A stretch of 64,000 nt of DNA, from positions 1-64,000 of the forward strand of contig NZ_RYFV01000004.1 in assembly GCF_004104015.1 (NCBI RefSeq). The letters run 5' to 3'. The position numbers were made by a program, and so were the translations under genes. The stretch is from Actinomyces oricola (GTDB lineage Bacteria > Actinomycetota > Actinomycetes > Actinomycetales > Actinomycetaceae). Positions 1-8,249 of this stretch are shown in pieces (the first letter of the stretch is position 1; each line of letters opens with the position of its first letter). The notes beneath the pieces were generated by a model. The model saw nothing but the letters and a program-made list of their open reading frames with translations. It searched no databases and was not told the DNA's origin.

Positions 1-2
1 AG

Positions 3-120
3 CACCAGCCCTACCTGACCGCCATCGCCGAAGAACACGGGTGAACGCCCCCGCGCCACCCTGAACTACCTCACCCCACGAGAAGCCTTCGAACGCCTCC
101 TCGTTGCTTCCACCCCTTGA
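3..120 (+). pseudogene. IS30-family transposase, C-terminal remnant with frameshift
   Basis: The window opens inside the end of an IS30-like transposase. One frame reads HQPYLTAIAEEHG and stops at 42-44; after the stop a second frame reads ERPRATLNYLTPREAFERLL and ends with TGA at 118-120. The arginine/proline-rich stretch followed by TLNYLTPREAFERLL is the usual end of IS30 transposases. Dropping one base (the T at 42) joins the two halves in frame, so this copy carries a one-base insertion and is probably dead. Sequence just downstream (about 150-175) faintly resembles IS30 terminal sequence, but I cannot define the element's end. The rest of the gene lies outside the window. Confidence 0.6.
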
Positions 121-194
121 CACCAAGCCGGCCCGAAACCGCGAACCCTAGGGTCGCACCGCCTGAACCCGCCGAAGATGCCCGCAACTTAGGG

Positions 195-823
195 AATGAG
201 CGGAGGAAGAAGATCCGGATCGTGCTCAGTGTGCTGGCCGGGGAGGTCTTGATGGCTGAAGCGACTGGCAAGGAGAAGGTCGGCGAGCAGTCCCTCGGGC
301 GTCCGAGGGCGGATTTTTGAAGGCGGGCAAGACCGTGCTGGCGGCCAGAAGGATGAGGGTGTCAGGGCTCCTGGGGTTGTGCCGGCTCGTCGAGATGCTT
401 GAGCGCACGTGGCGACGCCGGCGGGTCAAGGCCCGTACCAGCGCGGATCTCTGGGCCGTGACCACGACTGGTGGCACTTGGCGGCTGGCCGGATGCCGGG
501 ACTACTGGTCCAAGTACGAGCACCCATCGGTGATGATCGTGACGGGCAACGGTGGACCGTTCAGATCGCTGAACTTCGAGCTGTTCATCGCCAGTGGCCC
601 TGAACTCGGGCACGTGCGCACCCCAGTGAAGTCACCGGGTGCCAACGGGCCGACAGAGCGCGGGCTCGGCACCTGGGAGCACGAACGGCTCTACCTCGAC
701 GCCATCGATGACGCCCTCGATCTCGTCGCCCGGGCCGAGGACTACCGCACCGAGTACAACACCGTGCACCCCCGCGAAACCACCGCCCTCAACCAGCCAC
801 TCCAGCTTAGGCGCCGTGCATGA
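195..823 (+). pseudogene. IS3-type transposase remnant (frameshift plus internal deletion)
   Basis: Two reading frames together make a wrecked transposase. The first (about 195-317) reads KIRIVLSVLAGE, the N-terminal helix-turn-helix part of single-ORF IS3-like transposases, and ends at a TGA at 318-320. It continues one frame over as KAGKTVLA; one extra T in the T-run at 314-318 would restore the frame. The second part has DDE-integrase landmarks: VTGNGGPFRS, HVRTPVKSPGANG, ERGLGTWEHERL and EYNTVHP. In intact relatives, as I recall them, about 30 residues separate the CRDYWSKYEH block from the block leading to the second Asp; here they are nearly fused, which suggests an internal deletion. 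The C-terminus is also altered. Not expected to be functional. Confidence 0.6.
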
Positions 824-941
824 AATGCACGACAACGCTCTCACGCCCCCTTCCCAGGATAGGAACACTGCTGATCATCTACTCCGATCAGCCGGAGAGT
901 GCCCGACGAGATTCGCTCCCCTTTGCTTGAACCCAGCCCGC

Positions 942-1625
942 TCACGAATCACCGTGGACGAAGCGCCCGATGCCAGCACACCCGATACCTATGATCCAAG
1001 ATGTAAGCACAGCGGCAGAAACGGTCTCATGGGGGAGATCACTATTCAAGAACAGATCCGCACTAACCTGCGACGGCAGCCATTCGCCCCAGTCCATCAA
1101 CGGCATTAACACGGGGGGAGCCACCACCAGCAATACCAAACTTACACTGAGTGTCGGCACGACTGCTCTTATCAGGAACGCCAGTAGCGCCGGAAGCATG
1201 CCCATGATTGCAAGATGGATGCTGCTATAACACACAATGCGCACGCCCTCCCCACTGACCTTTTCCAGGATGACGGCAGAGGCAACCGACATGGAGGCCA
1301 GGCCCTGCAGGAAAAGCGTCACTGAGAATAGTGCGACCTTGACCGCCACCAGGATCGATCGTTGCGGCACCGCAGAAACAGTGGTATATATCTGCCCTCC
1401 TTGATACTCCTGACCGCTGAGAATAGTCCCGAGCGCAACAAAGCCAATCGCAATATAATCAGGAACCGTTTTCAGAATATCGTGCTCTACCACCCACCCC
1501 TGATCGCCAAACCGAGATTCGAACACCAGCGAGACTGCTACAGAAAATACGACAGTACACACGAAGACCGCCCATGTCACCGGCACGGAGCCGATCTTCT
1601 TGAACTCGGAAACCACAGTGCTCAT
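942..1625 (-). CDS. ABC transporter permease, ABC-2 type (exporter/immunity cassette)
   Basis: A 227-residue integral membrane protein with about six hydrophobic segments and no signal peptide, starting MSTVVSEFKKIG. An amphipathic N-terminus followed by a first membrane span is typical of ABC-2 permeases of bacteriocin-immunity or drug-export systems. The ATG at 1625 was chosen because it overlaps the stop of the upstream permease by 4 bases (ATGA), a translational-coupling arrangement that recurs at the next junction. It is last in a three-gene minus-strand operon (ATPase, permease, permease), so the two permeases probably form a heterodimer. GC content is visibly lower than in the rest of the window. 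The substrate cannot be deduced; a peptide antibiotic or lantibiotic is a guess from the layout. Confidence 0.75.
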   Translation of the reverse strand: MSTVVSEFKKIGSVPVTWAVFVCTVVFSVAVSLVFESRFGDQGWVVEHDILKTVPDYIAIGFVALGTILSGQEYQGGQIYTTVSAVPQRSILVAVKVALFSVTLFLQGLASMSVASAVILEKVSGEGVRIVCYSSIHLAIMGMLPALLAFLIRAVVPTLSVSLVLLVVAPPVLMPLMDWGEWLPSQVSADLFLNSDLPHETVSAAVLTSWIIGIGCAGIGRFVHGDS

Positions 1626-2401
1626 GACTGCGCATCCCTCGTCACCCAGCTCACGACAATAACCCCTATCGCAAGTAGGGCCCATGCTGCACATACATAG
1701 AAACCGGTTGCTGCGTCCACAGCGCCCTCGACAGGAGATTCCACTAAGAACATGCTGAGCGCTGCCGTGTCCGGTAGATACCTAGCCGAATCAGTAACCA
1801 GCGCGAGAAGACGACTGAATGAGAGGACCGTGCTGTTCGCGAGAAGAACAACTAGCGGCAACACACCGCTCCGGGTGACCGCCGTGAAGGCGCAAGAAAT
1901 CAATGCCATCGTCACCCAGAACACGGACACTCCAGCGACGCGCCGCCAGCATGTCCCATCCAACGGACTGGCGTACTCTCCGAGTATGTGCCGTGACGTA
2001 ATAGTCGTTACTGCCGTCGCTACAACGGAAGTCGCAATCACCCACATGCACAACACGACGATTTTCGAAATTACTGCTCGAAATCGTCGGGGTGCAGCGA
2101 TCATGGTGGTCGTCAATTGCCTCGACCGCCCGACTTTCTGTGCATTTCTCGCATACTCGCTCGACATGACAATCACGCCGATCACCACCACACCGATAGT
2201 ACCGAAAATCAGATGCCCGAATCCTGCATCGACGGTAGATGCGCTCGGCAGCCCTCTTTCCTCCCCAGTACTGAGGGCACGATGCATCGCGCGCGCACTG
2301 AGCGCAGCCAGACCAACAGGAACCAGAACGCAGCTCGCGGTTGCCACCCAGATCGACGTCAGAGTGCACAACTTCTTCAGCTCAGCCCTTACCAGTATCA
2401 T
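1622..2401 (-). CDS. ABC transporter permease, ABC-2 type (exporter/immunity cassette)
   Basis: A 259-residue membrane protein beginning MILVRAELKKLCTL, with about six predicted spans, including a large extracytoplasmic stretch after the first one. MxxVRAEL(K)KL is a common opening of actinobacterial ABC-2 permeases whose partner is a BcrA/DrrA-like ATPase. It overlaps both neighbours by ATGA (2398-2401 and 1622-1625), so all three genes are translated as one unit. Its pairing with a second, dissimilar permease resembles LanE/LanG-type immunity exporters. That is a resemblance of organisation; no lantibiotic biosynthesis gene is present nearby. Confidence 0.75.
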   Translation of the reverse strand: MILVRAELKKLCTLTSIWVATASCVLVPVGLAALSARAMHRALSTGEERGLPSASTVDAGFGHLIFGTIGVVVIGVIVMSSEYARNAQKVGRSRQLTTTMIAAPRRFRAVISKIVVLCMWVIATSVVATAVTTITSRHILGEYASPLDGTCWRRVAGVSVFWVTMALISCAFTAVTRSGVLPLVVLLANSTVLSFSRLLALVTDSARYLPDTAALSMFLVESPVEGAVDAATGFYVCAAWALLAIGVIVVSWVTRDAQS

Positions 2402-3105
2402 ACTGAAGCACCGCTCTTCGTGTAAGCGAAGAAAGCAGATTCCAGATCGGAGTACCCCCTGGTGATATCTGCAAGTGCTCCGGCCGCGGTGATGCGACCC
2501 CGCGATATGACTACGATATCATCTGCGATCTCAGCCAACTCAGATATCAGGTGACTCGAGAGCAAAACTGTTCCGCCCATATCGGCATGCCCTCTCAGTA
2601 AATCCCTCATCCAACGCACCCCTTCGGGATCCAGCCCATTCACGGGTTCATCCAGAACGAGGTACTCAGGACTGCCCAACAGGGCAGTGGCAAGTCCTAA
2701 GCGCTGCCCCATTCCCAACGAGAATGTTCCGATGCGCTGCTTCTCCGCACCACTCAGCCCCACTTGCTCAAGAACCTCAGGTACTCGTCTAACGGGTATC
2801 TTATTGCTTGTCGCGACCCAACTAAGATGAGATCGGGCTGAGCGCATCGGATGGGCACCAGGACCATCCAGCATTGAACCCACGGTGCGCAACGGGTACC
2901 GATACGCCCGATAATTCATCCCACCGATGCTCGTTGTCCCGGAACTAGGCCTATCCAACCCAAGTAGGATGCGCAACGTCGAGGACTTCCCTGAACCGTT
3001 GGGCCCCACGAAACCAGTAACTCTGCCCGACGCCGCCGTGAAGGACACTTGATGAAGAACGGTCCGTCTCCCATGTCTTTTCACGACATCATTGATCACA
3101 ACCAT
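2398..3105 (-). CDS. ABC transporter ATP-binding protein (BcrA/DrrA-like)
   Basis: A 235-residue cytosolic ATPase that would power export by the two downstream permeases. It has Walker A GPNGSGKS (residues 34-41), the signature motif FSLGMGQRL (128-136), Walker B YLVLDEP (148-154) and a later switch histidine in LLSSHLISE. The GMGQRL signature and the LDGPGAHP segment in place of a normal Q-loop region are typical of the actinobacterial daunorubicin/bacitracin-resistance-like subfamily. The start at 3105 (MVVINDVVKRHG) fits the family; an upstream in-frame start at 3141 would add 12 unlikely residues. First gene of the low-GC cassette, which sits beside IS remnants, consistent with horizontal acquisition. 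Confidence 0.85.
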   Translation of the reverse strand: MVVINDVVKRHGRRTVLHQVSFTAASGRVTGFVGPNGSGKSSTLRILLGLDRPSSGTTSIGGMNYRAYRYPLRTVGSMLDGPGAHPMRSARSHLSWVATSNKIPVRRVPEVLEQVGLSGAEKQRIGTFSLGMGQRLGLATALLGSPEYLVLDEPVNGLDPEGVRWMRDLLRGHADMGGTVLLSSHLISELAEIADDIVVISRGRITAAGALADITRGYSDLESAFFAYTKSGASV

Positions 3106-3526
3106 GATTACAGTCTCGCAAACAACATGGCAGGTGTACATCGGACGTCAGGCCGATTCACTTAGGCCCGTGGGCCCACGGGCCCACGGGCCGAGCCCGT
3201 CAATTGGGCCCGGTGAGGCACGGGCGCGTCTGCTGCGCTCCATCGAGCCACGCCGACGGCCAACTCAGCTGTCTCCGGCTCCCTGGCCAAGGAGGTGAAG
3301 AGCCGGACGCCCCCTGTCCTGGGCCATGGACCCGATGATTCTCTCCCTGTCCCGCCGGCGGGAACCCGGTATCCTTCGATCACGAAGATGCCCGCCCCCG
3401 GAGTTCACGGAGCTCAACAACTCGCATGATCCCAGTCGAAGAGGTATCTTCCCATCTTCAGCACCGCGTCCACGAGACCCCGGTGAGAGCGTTGGAATGG
3501 CCGGCGCCCTCACTCTGAGGAGCCCC
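3106..3526. other. Intergenic region with GC-rich palindrome, edge of the low-GC island
   Basis: A 421-base gap between the divergent ABC cassette and the first polysaccharide gene. Base composition switches from about 50 percent GC to about 70 percent near 3150-3165. A perfect 20-base palindrome lies at 3165-3184 (GGCCCGTGGGCCCACGGGCC), followed by another copy of its CCCACGGG half at 3183-3190. It must contain the promoters for both directions, but I cannot assign clear -35/-10 pairs. No convincing gene is visible. Confidence 0.5.
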
Positions 3527-4300
3527 ATGCCCCGCACCACCCCGAGCGCAGCGCCACGAACGCTGATCATCATGCCCGCCTGGAACGAGGAGAAGGCCAT
3601 TGGGGCCACAATCCGTGAACTGCGGGAGGTTGTGCCGGACTACGACCTTCTGGTGGTCAATGACGGGTCCCGGGACCGCACCTCGCATATTGCCGCCCAG
3701 GCGGGCGCCCTGGTCCTGGATCTGCCGTACAACCTCGGGGTTGGCGGCGCCATGCGCGCCGGCTACAAATTCGCTCAGCGCTTCGGCTACGAGCGGGCCA
3801 TTCAGGTCGACGCCGACGGCCAGCACGATCCCCGCGATATTGAGGCGGTACTTGGGGGCCTGGAGCATTCGAATATCTCCATTGGCGCCCGTTTCGCACA
3901 GACCGGCACCTACACGGTGCGGGGCCCGCGACGGTGGGCCATGGTCATGCTGGCGGGAATCGTCGGGCGGTTGAGCCGTACCCGCCTGACCGATGTCACC
4001 AGCGGGTTCCGGGCCGCCGATGCCACCGCTATCGACCAGTACTGCCTCCACTACCCCGCCGAGTACCTGGGCGACACCATTGATTCCCTGGTTATCGCGG
4101 TCCGCTCGGGCCTGACCGTGAGTCAGGTCGGGGTTTCCATGCGCCCGCGTCAAGCCGGAACCCCGTCGAACAACCCCTGGAAGGCGGCAATCTACCTGGT
4201 CCGGTCAATGTTCGCCCTTTTCATCTCGCTGACCCGCCGGCCGATCGACCGCGCACGGCGCCAGGTCATTCCCGCCTCTGCGCAGACCGAGGAGAGCTGA
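3527..4300 (+). CDS. Family 2 glycosyltransferase (dolichyl-phosphate-mannose-synthase-like)
   Basis: A 257-residue cytoplasmic GT-A enzyme that transfers a sugar from a nucleotide donor, probably onto a polyprenyl phosphate. Visible motifs are MPAWNEE (16-22), VVNDGSRDRT (43-52) and VDADGQHD (94-101), which holds the metal-binding DxD. This is the DPM1-like branch of GT2. The ATG at 3527 was chosen over upstream in-frame ATGs because CTGAGGAG lies about 6 bases before it. The next gene, only 2 bases downstream, encodes a DUF2304 membrane protein; this pair often occurs in Gram-positive glycan loci, and a second copy of the same pair lies at 47753-48929. Such lipid-linked donors usually feed extracytoplasmic GT-C enzymes, and several candidate multi-spanning proteins are present in the window. 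Confidence 0.8.
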   Translation: MPRTTPSAAPRTLIIMPAWNEEKAIGATIRELREVVPDYDLLVVNDGSRDRTSHIAAQAGALVLDLPYNLGVGGAMRAGYKFAQRFGYERAIQVDADGQHDPRDIEAVLGGLEHSNISIGARFAQTGTYTVRGPRRWAMVMLAGIVGRLSRTRLTDVTSGFRAADATAIDQYCLHYPAEYLGDTIDSLVIAVRSGLTVSQVGVSMRPRQAGTPSNNPWKAAIYLVRSMFALFISLTRRPIDRARRQVIPASAQTEES

Positions 4301-4302
4301 TT

Positions 4303-4740
4303 ATGACCCGGTTGTTCTATTTCCTCGTCACGGTTATCGTCATTGTCATTATCCTGACGCTCCTGCGCAGCCGCAGACTGCGGGAGAAGTACGCCGCACT
4401 GTGGATCGTCGTGGGGCTCGCCATTGTCCTGCTCGCGACGGTGCCCGGGCTGCTGTCCTTCCTCTCGAACCTCCTTGGTTTTGAAGTCCCCTCCAACCTG
4501 CTCTTCGTGCTGGCGATATTCCTCCTTCTCGGTGTCTCCCTGCATCTGTCCCTGGAGATCAGTCGCCTTGAGGATGAGACCCGGGTACTGGCGGAGAATG
4601 TTGCGATCCTCAATCTTCTGGTGTCCAGGGCGGGGCTGGCCGAGCACCTCACCGCGCGCTCTGATGCCGGCCGGGTGGTCAAGGACCGAGCGGATGAAGA
4701 AGAGAAGAAGAGTGAAGAAGAGAAGAAGGGCAGAGAGTAG
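4303..4740 (+). CDS. DUF2304 family small membrane protein
   Basis: A 145-residue protein with three hydrophobic segments (about residues 3-21, 29-50 and 60-80), then a charged cytoplasmic tail with coiled-coil character that ends in a Lys/Glu-rich run (EEKKSEEEKK). This matches the DUF2304 pattern. The start ATG follows GAGGAGAG at a normal distance, and the gene is 2 bases after the GT2 gene, so they are surely co-transcribed. In this arrangement the DUF2304 protein may anchor or assist the cytoplasmic GT2 at the membrane; that role is inferred from gene pairing. Confidence 0.8.
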   Translation: MTRLFYFLVTVIVIVIILTLLRSRRLREKYAALWIVVGLAIVLLATVPGLLSFLSNLLGFEVPSNLLFVLAIFLLLGVSLHLSLEISRLEDETRVLAENVAILNLLVSRAGLAEHLTARSDAGRVVKDRADEEEKKSEEEKKGRE

Positions 4741-4822
4741 CCCCTGATCGCAGGAGAGCGCCTTTTCGCCGGCCCCGGGCCGCTGCCGGGTCCTGGGGCG
4801 CGGGCCGTGAGTGCGAGGAGTC

Positions 4823-5938
4823 TCAGTCCCGTCCCGTCGCGCGATCCACGACCTCACTGGCGATCTGACTGTACTCACGCGCCCGCACCGGCCAGGTCCA
4901 CGGGGTGATGAGCTCCTTGCCCGCGGGTGGCAGGGGGCGGGAGATCATCTCCTTCAGCGCGGCGACCAGTGACGTCGCCGTGCGCTCGGGGCAGACAATA
5001 ACCGGGGCGCCCGAGTCGCGCAGGAGCTGTGCGCCGGGGACCTCGAAGGTCACCACGCGGCCGCCCTCCGCAATCGCCTCCAGCAGCGTGGTCTGAAAAC
5101 CCTCGGAGAGGACGGTGGGGTTGACCAAAGTCGCGCCATCCAGGCTTTGACGAACCTCCTCTTGTCTGACGCGGCCGGGAATCCTGACCACCGCGTCAAG
5201 ACCGAGCTCTGCGGCCCGCCGGCGCGCAATGTCCAGCTCCGCCCCCTCCCCCAGGAGCTCGGCATCTACAGTCATCCCCTCCGCTCGCAGTGCGGCAATC
5301 GCATCGAGGAACACCTCCCAGCCCTTACCGGCGACGACCCGTCCGACGAACACAAGATGATGGGGGCGGTCGGCGTGAGTGGCTGACGGATCTGGCGGGG
5401 TGATGGCGTTGTAGAAGACCGTGGCGTGGACCCCGCTCAGACGTTCAACGAAGTCGGCCGCCTGGGGGGAGACCGCCAGGACTTGGTTCGCGTGCCGCAG
5501 AACATAGCGTCCCAAGGTGAGGTCGACGGCGCGGGATCCCAGCGCGATCACCGGGGAGCGGCTTGCGACGAAATCACTTCCGTGCTCGGTGTGGATAACG
5601 GGGACACCGGCCGCTTGAGCCGCCCGCAGCCCCGCGAAGCTCAGGGGGAAGAAGCGTGTGTGCGTCGAGGCAATATCGATCCTATTGCGGCGGAGAAAGG
5701 TCGCGATCTTTCGCGTGGCGCCCACGGAGGGGAAACTGATGACCTCGGCAATGGGAAGATGGGAGCGTCCGGTGAGGACCGCGACATTGTCGTCATGCCG
5801 CGAGCCGGTCTCTTCAGCGATCGTCAGCACCCAGACCCGGTGCCCCTGCGCGGCGAGCCCGTGCGCGAGGTTCTGGACGTGGAGTTCAAGCCCGCCCATA
5901 CGCGGCGGATAGCTGTTAACGATAATAGCGACTCTCAT
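4823..5938 (-). CDS. Family 4 (GT-B) glycosyltransferase
   Basis: A 371-residue cytosolic GT-B glycosyltransferase. The N-terminus reads NSYPPRMGGLELHVQNLA, the usual acceptor-side glycine loop of GT4 enzymes. The C-terminal domain has VGRVVAGKGWEVFL and the donor-binding EGFQTTLLE (E-x7-E). No signal peptide or membrane span. It is the last gene of the minus-strand lic operon, 162 bases after the flippase gene, so it may build the glycan that LicD decorates. Donor and linkage cannot be read from sequence. Confidence 0.85.
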   Translation of the reverse strand: MRVAIIVNSYPPRMGGLELHVQNLAHGLAAQGHRVWVLTIAEETGSRHDDNVAVLTGRSHLPIAEVISFPSVGATRKIATFLRRNRIDIASTHTRFFPLSFAGLRAAQAAGVPVIHTEHGSDFVASRSPVIALGSRAVDLTLGRYVLRHANQVLAVSPQAADFVERLSGVHATVFYNAITPPDPSATHADRPHHLVFVGRVVAGKGWEVFLDAIAALRAEGMTVDAELLGEGAELDIARRRAAELGLDAVVRIPGRVRQEEVRQSLDGATLVNPTVLSEGFQTTLLEAIAEGGRVVTFEVPGAQLLRDSGAPVIVCPERTATSLVAALKEMISRPLPPAGKELITPWTWPVRAREYSQIASEVVDRATGRD

Positions 5939-6100
5939 CCACCTGTCCTTCGCACGCTAACAACGGGCCACGGTCCTGCACGGGAGGCCCGGCACTCGGT
6001 GGCGCCGCAGTCACGGGCCGGCAGAATCAACAGGCATTGAGCATACTCTCCTTATGGGACGGCGATGATCGCAAACTCCCAAGGAACCGCAATGCGCGTC

Positions 6101-7363
6101 TCATTCGTCCGACTTGTCCGGCTGCTCGGCTGTGGCGCCGCCTCGGCGGTCCTTGCGCAATCCCGCGGCGAACGAGGCCGCAAGCACGGTCATGGCCCCG
6201 GTGTAGGCCACCGAGGCCCCCAGGAGCCCGTGGGCCGGCACCAGCACGAGGCACAGGACGGTAATGGCGCCGGCAGCGACCACGTATCCGACGAAGACGA
6301 GTTTCTGGCGCCTCATGGTGGTCAGCGCGTAATACAGGATCACCCCCGCCGAGTTCATTGCGCCCCCGGCGACCAGCACCATCAACTCCAGCCTGAGCCC
6401 AGACACGTCCTGTCCGAAGATGAGGCCCAGAATTGGCACCCCAACAGCATAGGTGACGACGGTCACAACTATGGAGGCGGCCAGAGTGCTGAGCAGGCCT
6501 CGCTTGATCACGGCCGTGAATCCCGCCCAGTCGCCCTCCACCCATCGCCTCGCCATGCGCGTGAGCAGGGGGCGGAAGACTAGGAGCGACAACAGGTTAA
6601 TGGCCACGGCCGGCATGTAGATAATGGCGAAGTACCCCTGGGCGGCCGAGTCCAGAAAATGGTCGATGGCATACCTCGGCACATTAACCAAATACATGGC
6701 GATAAAGGATGCCAGAAACAGGGGCAGGCACTCTGCCAACAGTCTCTTTATGCGCCGTACATCCCACTGCGGGCGCAGCGAGAATAATGCGCGGGCAGGC
6801 GGGAGGAAGGCCGCCGTCATCACCATCAGGGAGACGAGCAGGGTCGTAATGGTGGAGACGAGTAGATTCCTGAAGATAATGAGCGCCGCAGAGAAGACGG
6901 CCGTGGTGGCCACGGTGCGCAAAAAACTCGCCCTGCCCCCGATGTCCAGGCGCCCGGCGCGTTGGAACTCGCTGTAGAACACGTCCTCGAAGGCGTCGAA
7001 CAATCGCAGTGAGGCCACCAGTGCGATCAGCACAACGAGGAAGGCGGTGTCGCCGGAGACCATCGCATAGCCCACGATCCCCAGCACCATGAGGGTGACC
7101 GTGACCAGTCTGGTCGCCAGGTAGGTGCCGAAGGAGAAGCGGTGGCCAACGTCGGTGACGTGGTAGGTCCTGACCTCGTACATGCCGAGCGTCTGGAATT
7201 GCTGCCCCACCGCGATCGCCAGCGAATAGATCCCAGTGGCCTGAATCCCGGCCGTGCGAGTGACGACCATGAGCATAATGACCAGCGACAACGACCCCAT
7301 CAGGGACGCGGCGGTGTTCCAGAAGTAATCGCGGCTGAGCTGCGACCTGTCATTGACGGGCAC
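6101..7363 (-). CDS. Oligosaccharide flippase (Wzx/MOP family)
   Basis: A 420-residue polytopic protein with about 12 predicted spans and the MOP-family opening RDYFWNTAASLMGSLSLVIM. It would move lipid-linked oligosaccharide from the inner to the outer leaflet. It starts 2 bases after the stop of the upstream licD, so it belongs to the phosphocholine operon. That linkage suggests its cargo is the repeat unit carrying phosphocholine, added before export. A second MOP flippase lies at 39200-40573, so the locus likely exports at least two lipid-linked glycans besides the ABC-exported one. Confidence 0.85.
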   Translation of the reverse strand: MPVNDRSQLSRDYFWNTAASLMGSLSLVIMLMVVTRTAGIQATGIYSLAIAVGQQFQTLGMYEVRTYHVTDVGHRFSFGTYLATRLVTVTLMVLGIVGYAMVSGDTAFLVVLIALVASLRLFDAFEDVFYSEFQRAGRLDIGGRASFLRTVATTAVFSAALIIFRNLLVSTITTLLVSLMVMTAAFLPPARALFSLRPQWDVRRIKRLLAECLPLFLASFIAMYLVNVPRYAIDHFLDSAAQGYFAIIYMPAVAINLLSLLVFRPLLTRMARRWVEGDWAGFTAVIKRGLLSTLAASIVVTVVTYAVGVPILGLIFGQDVSGLRLELMVLVAGGAMNSAGVILYYALTTMRRQKLVFVGYVVAAGAITVLCLVLVPAHGLLGASVAYTGAMTVLAASFAAGLRKDRRGGATAEQPDKSDE

Positions 7364-7365
7364 GG

Positions 7366-8235
7366 TCAGACATCCCGAAAGCTGTGGGGACCGAAATCGA
7401 CGTGGAAGGGCTGGTGGTTCCTCCGCTCCTCTTGAGGGGGAAGCTCCATGTATTCGCCGTAACCGCGCCTGAGCACAGTGTCATAGCTTTTCGACAGCCT
7501 CACCGTAATGGTCTCGAAAGGGACCTCGACCGTGGGGAGGAGTTCATTGCGCCGCACCGACCACTGCTTGGGATCCCGCGTGGAGAAGTCGGCGAGCCAT
7601 GGCGAATCGGTCCCCTCGAATTGGCGCGCCGCCCGCTCCCAGCGCCGTTGGAGCGCGCGCGGCGTTACGCCCAGCACCCGCAAAGTCCAGTGGGTGGCGT
7701 GCATCACCGCCACTGCTAGTTGTCGAGCGGGAGTAGGCAGGCTGATCGCCGGGCTCGGGGTCCCCCTGAGGAATAGCAGGCGGCCCCAGAGCCATGTCCT
7801 GCGACTTTGGCGACGGAAAGCCGCATTGTCCAAGGGCATGGTGTCCAGGGGGAAGACGTCGACGCCAATCGGCATCCGGTACGTCCGATTCTTCGCTGCC
7901 TGCGAGATGAATTCGGTTCCAGCCAGTCCCAGGACCGCGAACGTGGTCGGATAGTCCGCACTAGTGCGCGGGCTGACCAGGGAGAAGTCCTGGCCCAGGT
8001 GCGCGGGCGCCTCAGCCAAGAACCTCTCATAGTCCGATCGTTCCATACACACGTCGGCGTCGTCGTCCCAGGGGATGAATCCCTGATGGCGCACCGCCCC
8101 GATCGCAGTCCCGCCGTAGACCGTGTAGGGAATCCCCAATTCCTCACAGACGCGGTCGAGTTCTGCCAGCACGTAGGTGGTGGCGCGCTGAATGCGTCCC
8201 AGCAGGTCGGGATCCTCAGACGGAGCGAGGGCCAT
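7366..8235 (-). CDS. licD: LicD family phosphocholine transferase (first of two adjacent)
   Basis: A 289-residue cytosolic protein of the LicD nucleotidyltransferase fold, which moves phosphocholine from CDP-choline to a glycan. It has YTVYGGTAIGAVRHQGFIPW followed by DDDAD, the conserved catalytic acidic cluster, near residues 45-70. The ATG at 8235 is preferred because AAGGA sits 7 bases upstream. A GTG at 8253 is also possible; it overlaps the previous stop (GTGA) and would add 6 residues. It follows a second licD (8250-9122) with the same core but many differences elsewhere, so the two enzymes probably modify different sugar positions, as LicD1/LicD2 do in pneumococcus. Choline as substrate is inferred from the LicA/LicC fusion and LicB neighbours. 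Confidence 0.85.
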   Translation of the reverse strand: MALAPSEDPDLLGRIQRATTYVLAELDRVCEELGIPYTVYGGTAIGAVRHQGFIPWDDDADVCMERSDYERFLAEAPAHLGQDFSLVSPRTSADYPTTFAVLGLAGTEFISQAAKNRTYRMPIGVDVFPLDTMPLDNAAFRRQSRRTWLWGRLLFLRGTPSPAISLPTPARQLAVAVMHATHWTLRVLGVTPRALQRRWERAARQFEGTDSPWLADFSTRDPKQWSVRRNELLPTVEVPFETITVRLSKSYDTVLRRGYGEYMELPPQEERRNHQPFHVDFGPHSFRDV

Positions 8236-8249
8236 AACCTCATCCTTTC

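Noticed and set aside
942-3105. Complete lantibiotic biosynthesis cluster around the LanFEG-like genes
   Set aside because: No precursor peptide, LanB/C/M or protease gene is visible nearby. Only the exporter-type genes are present.
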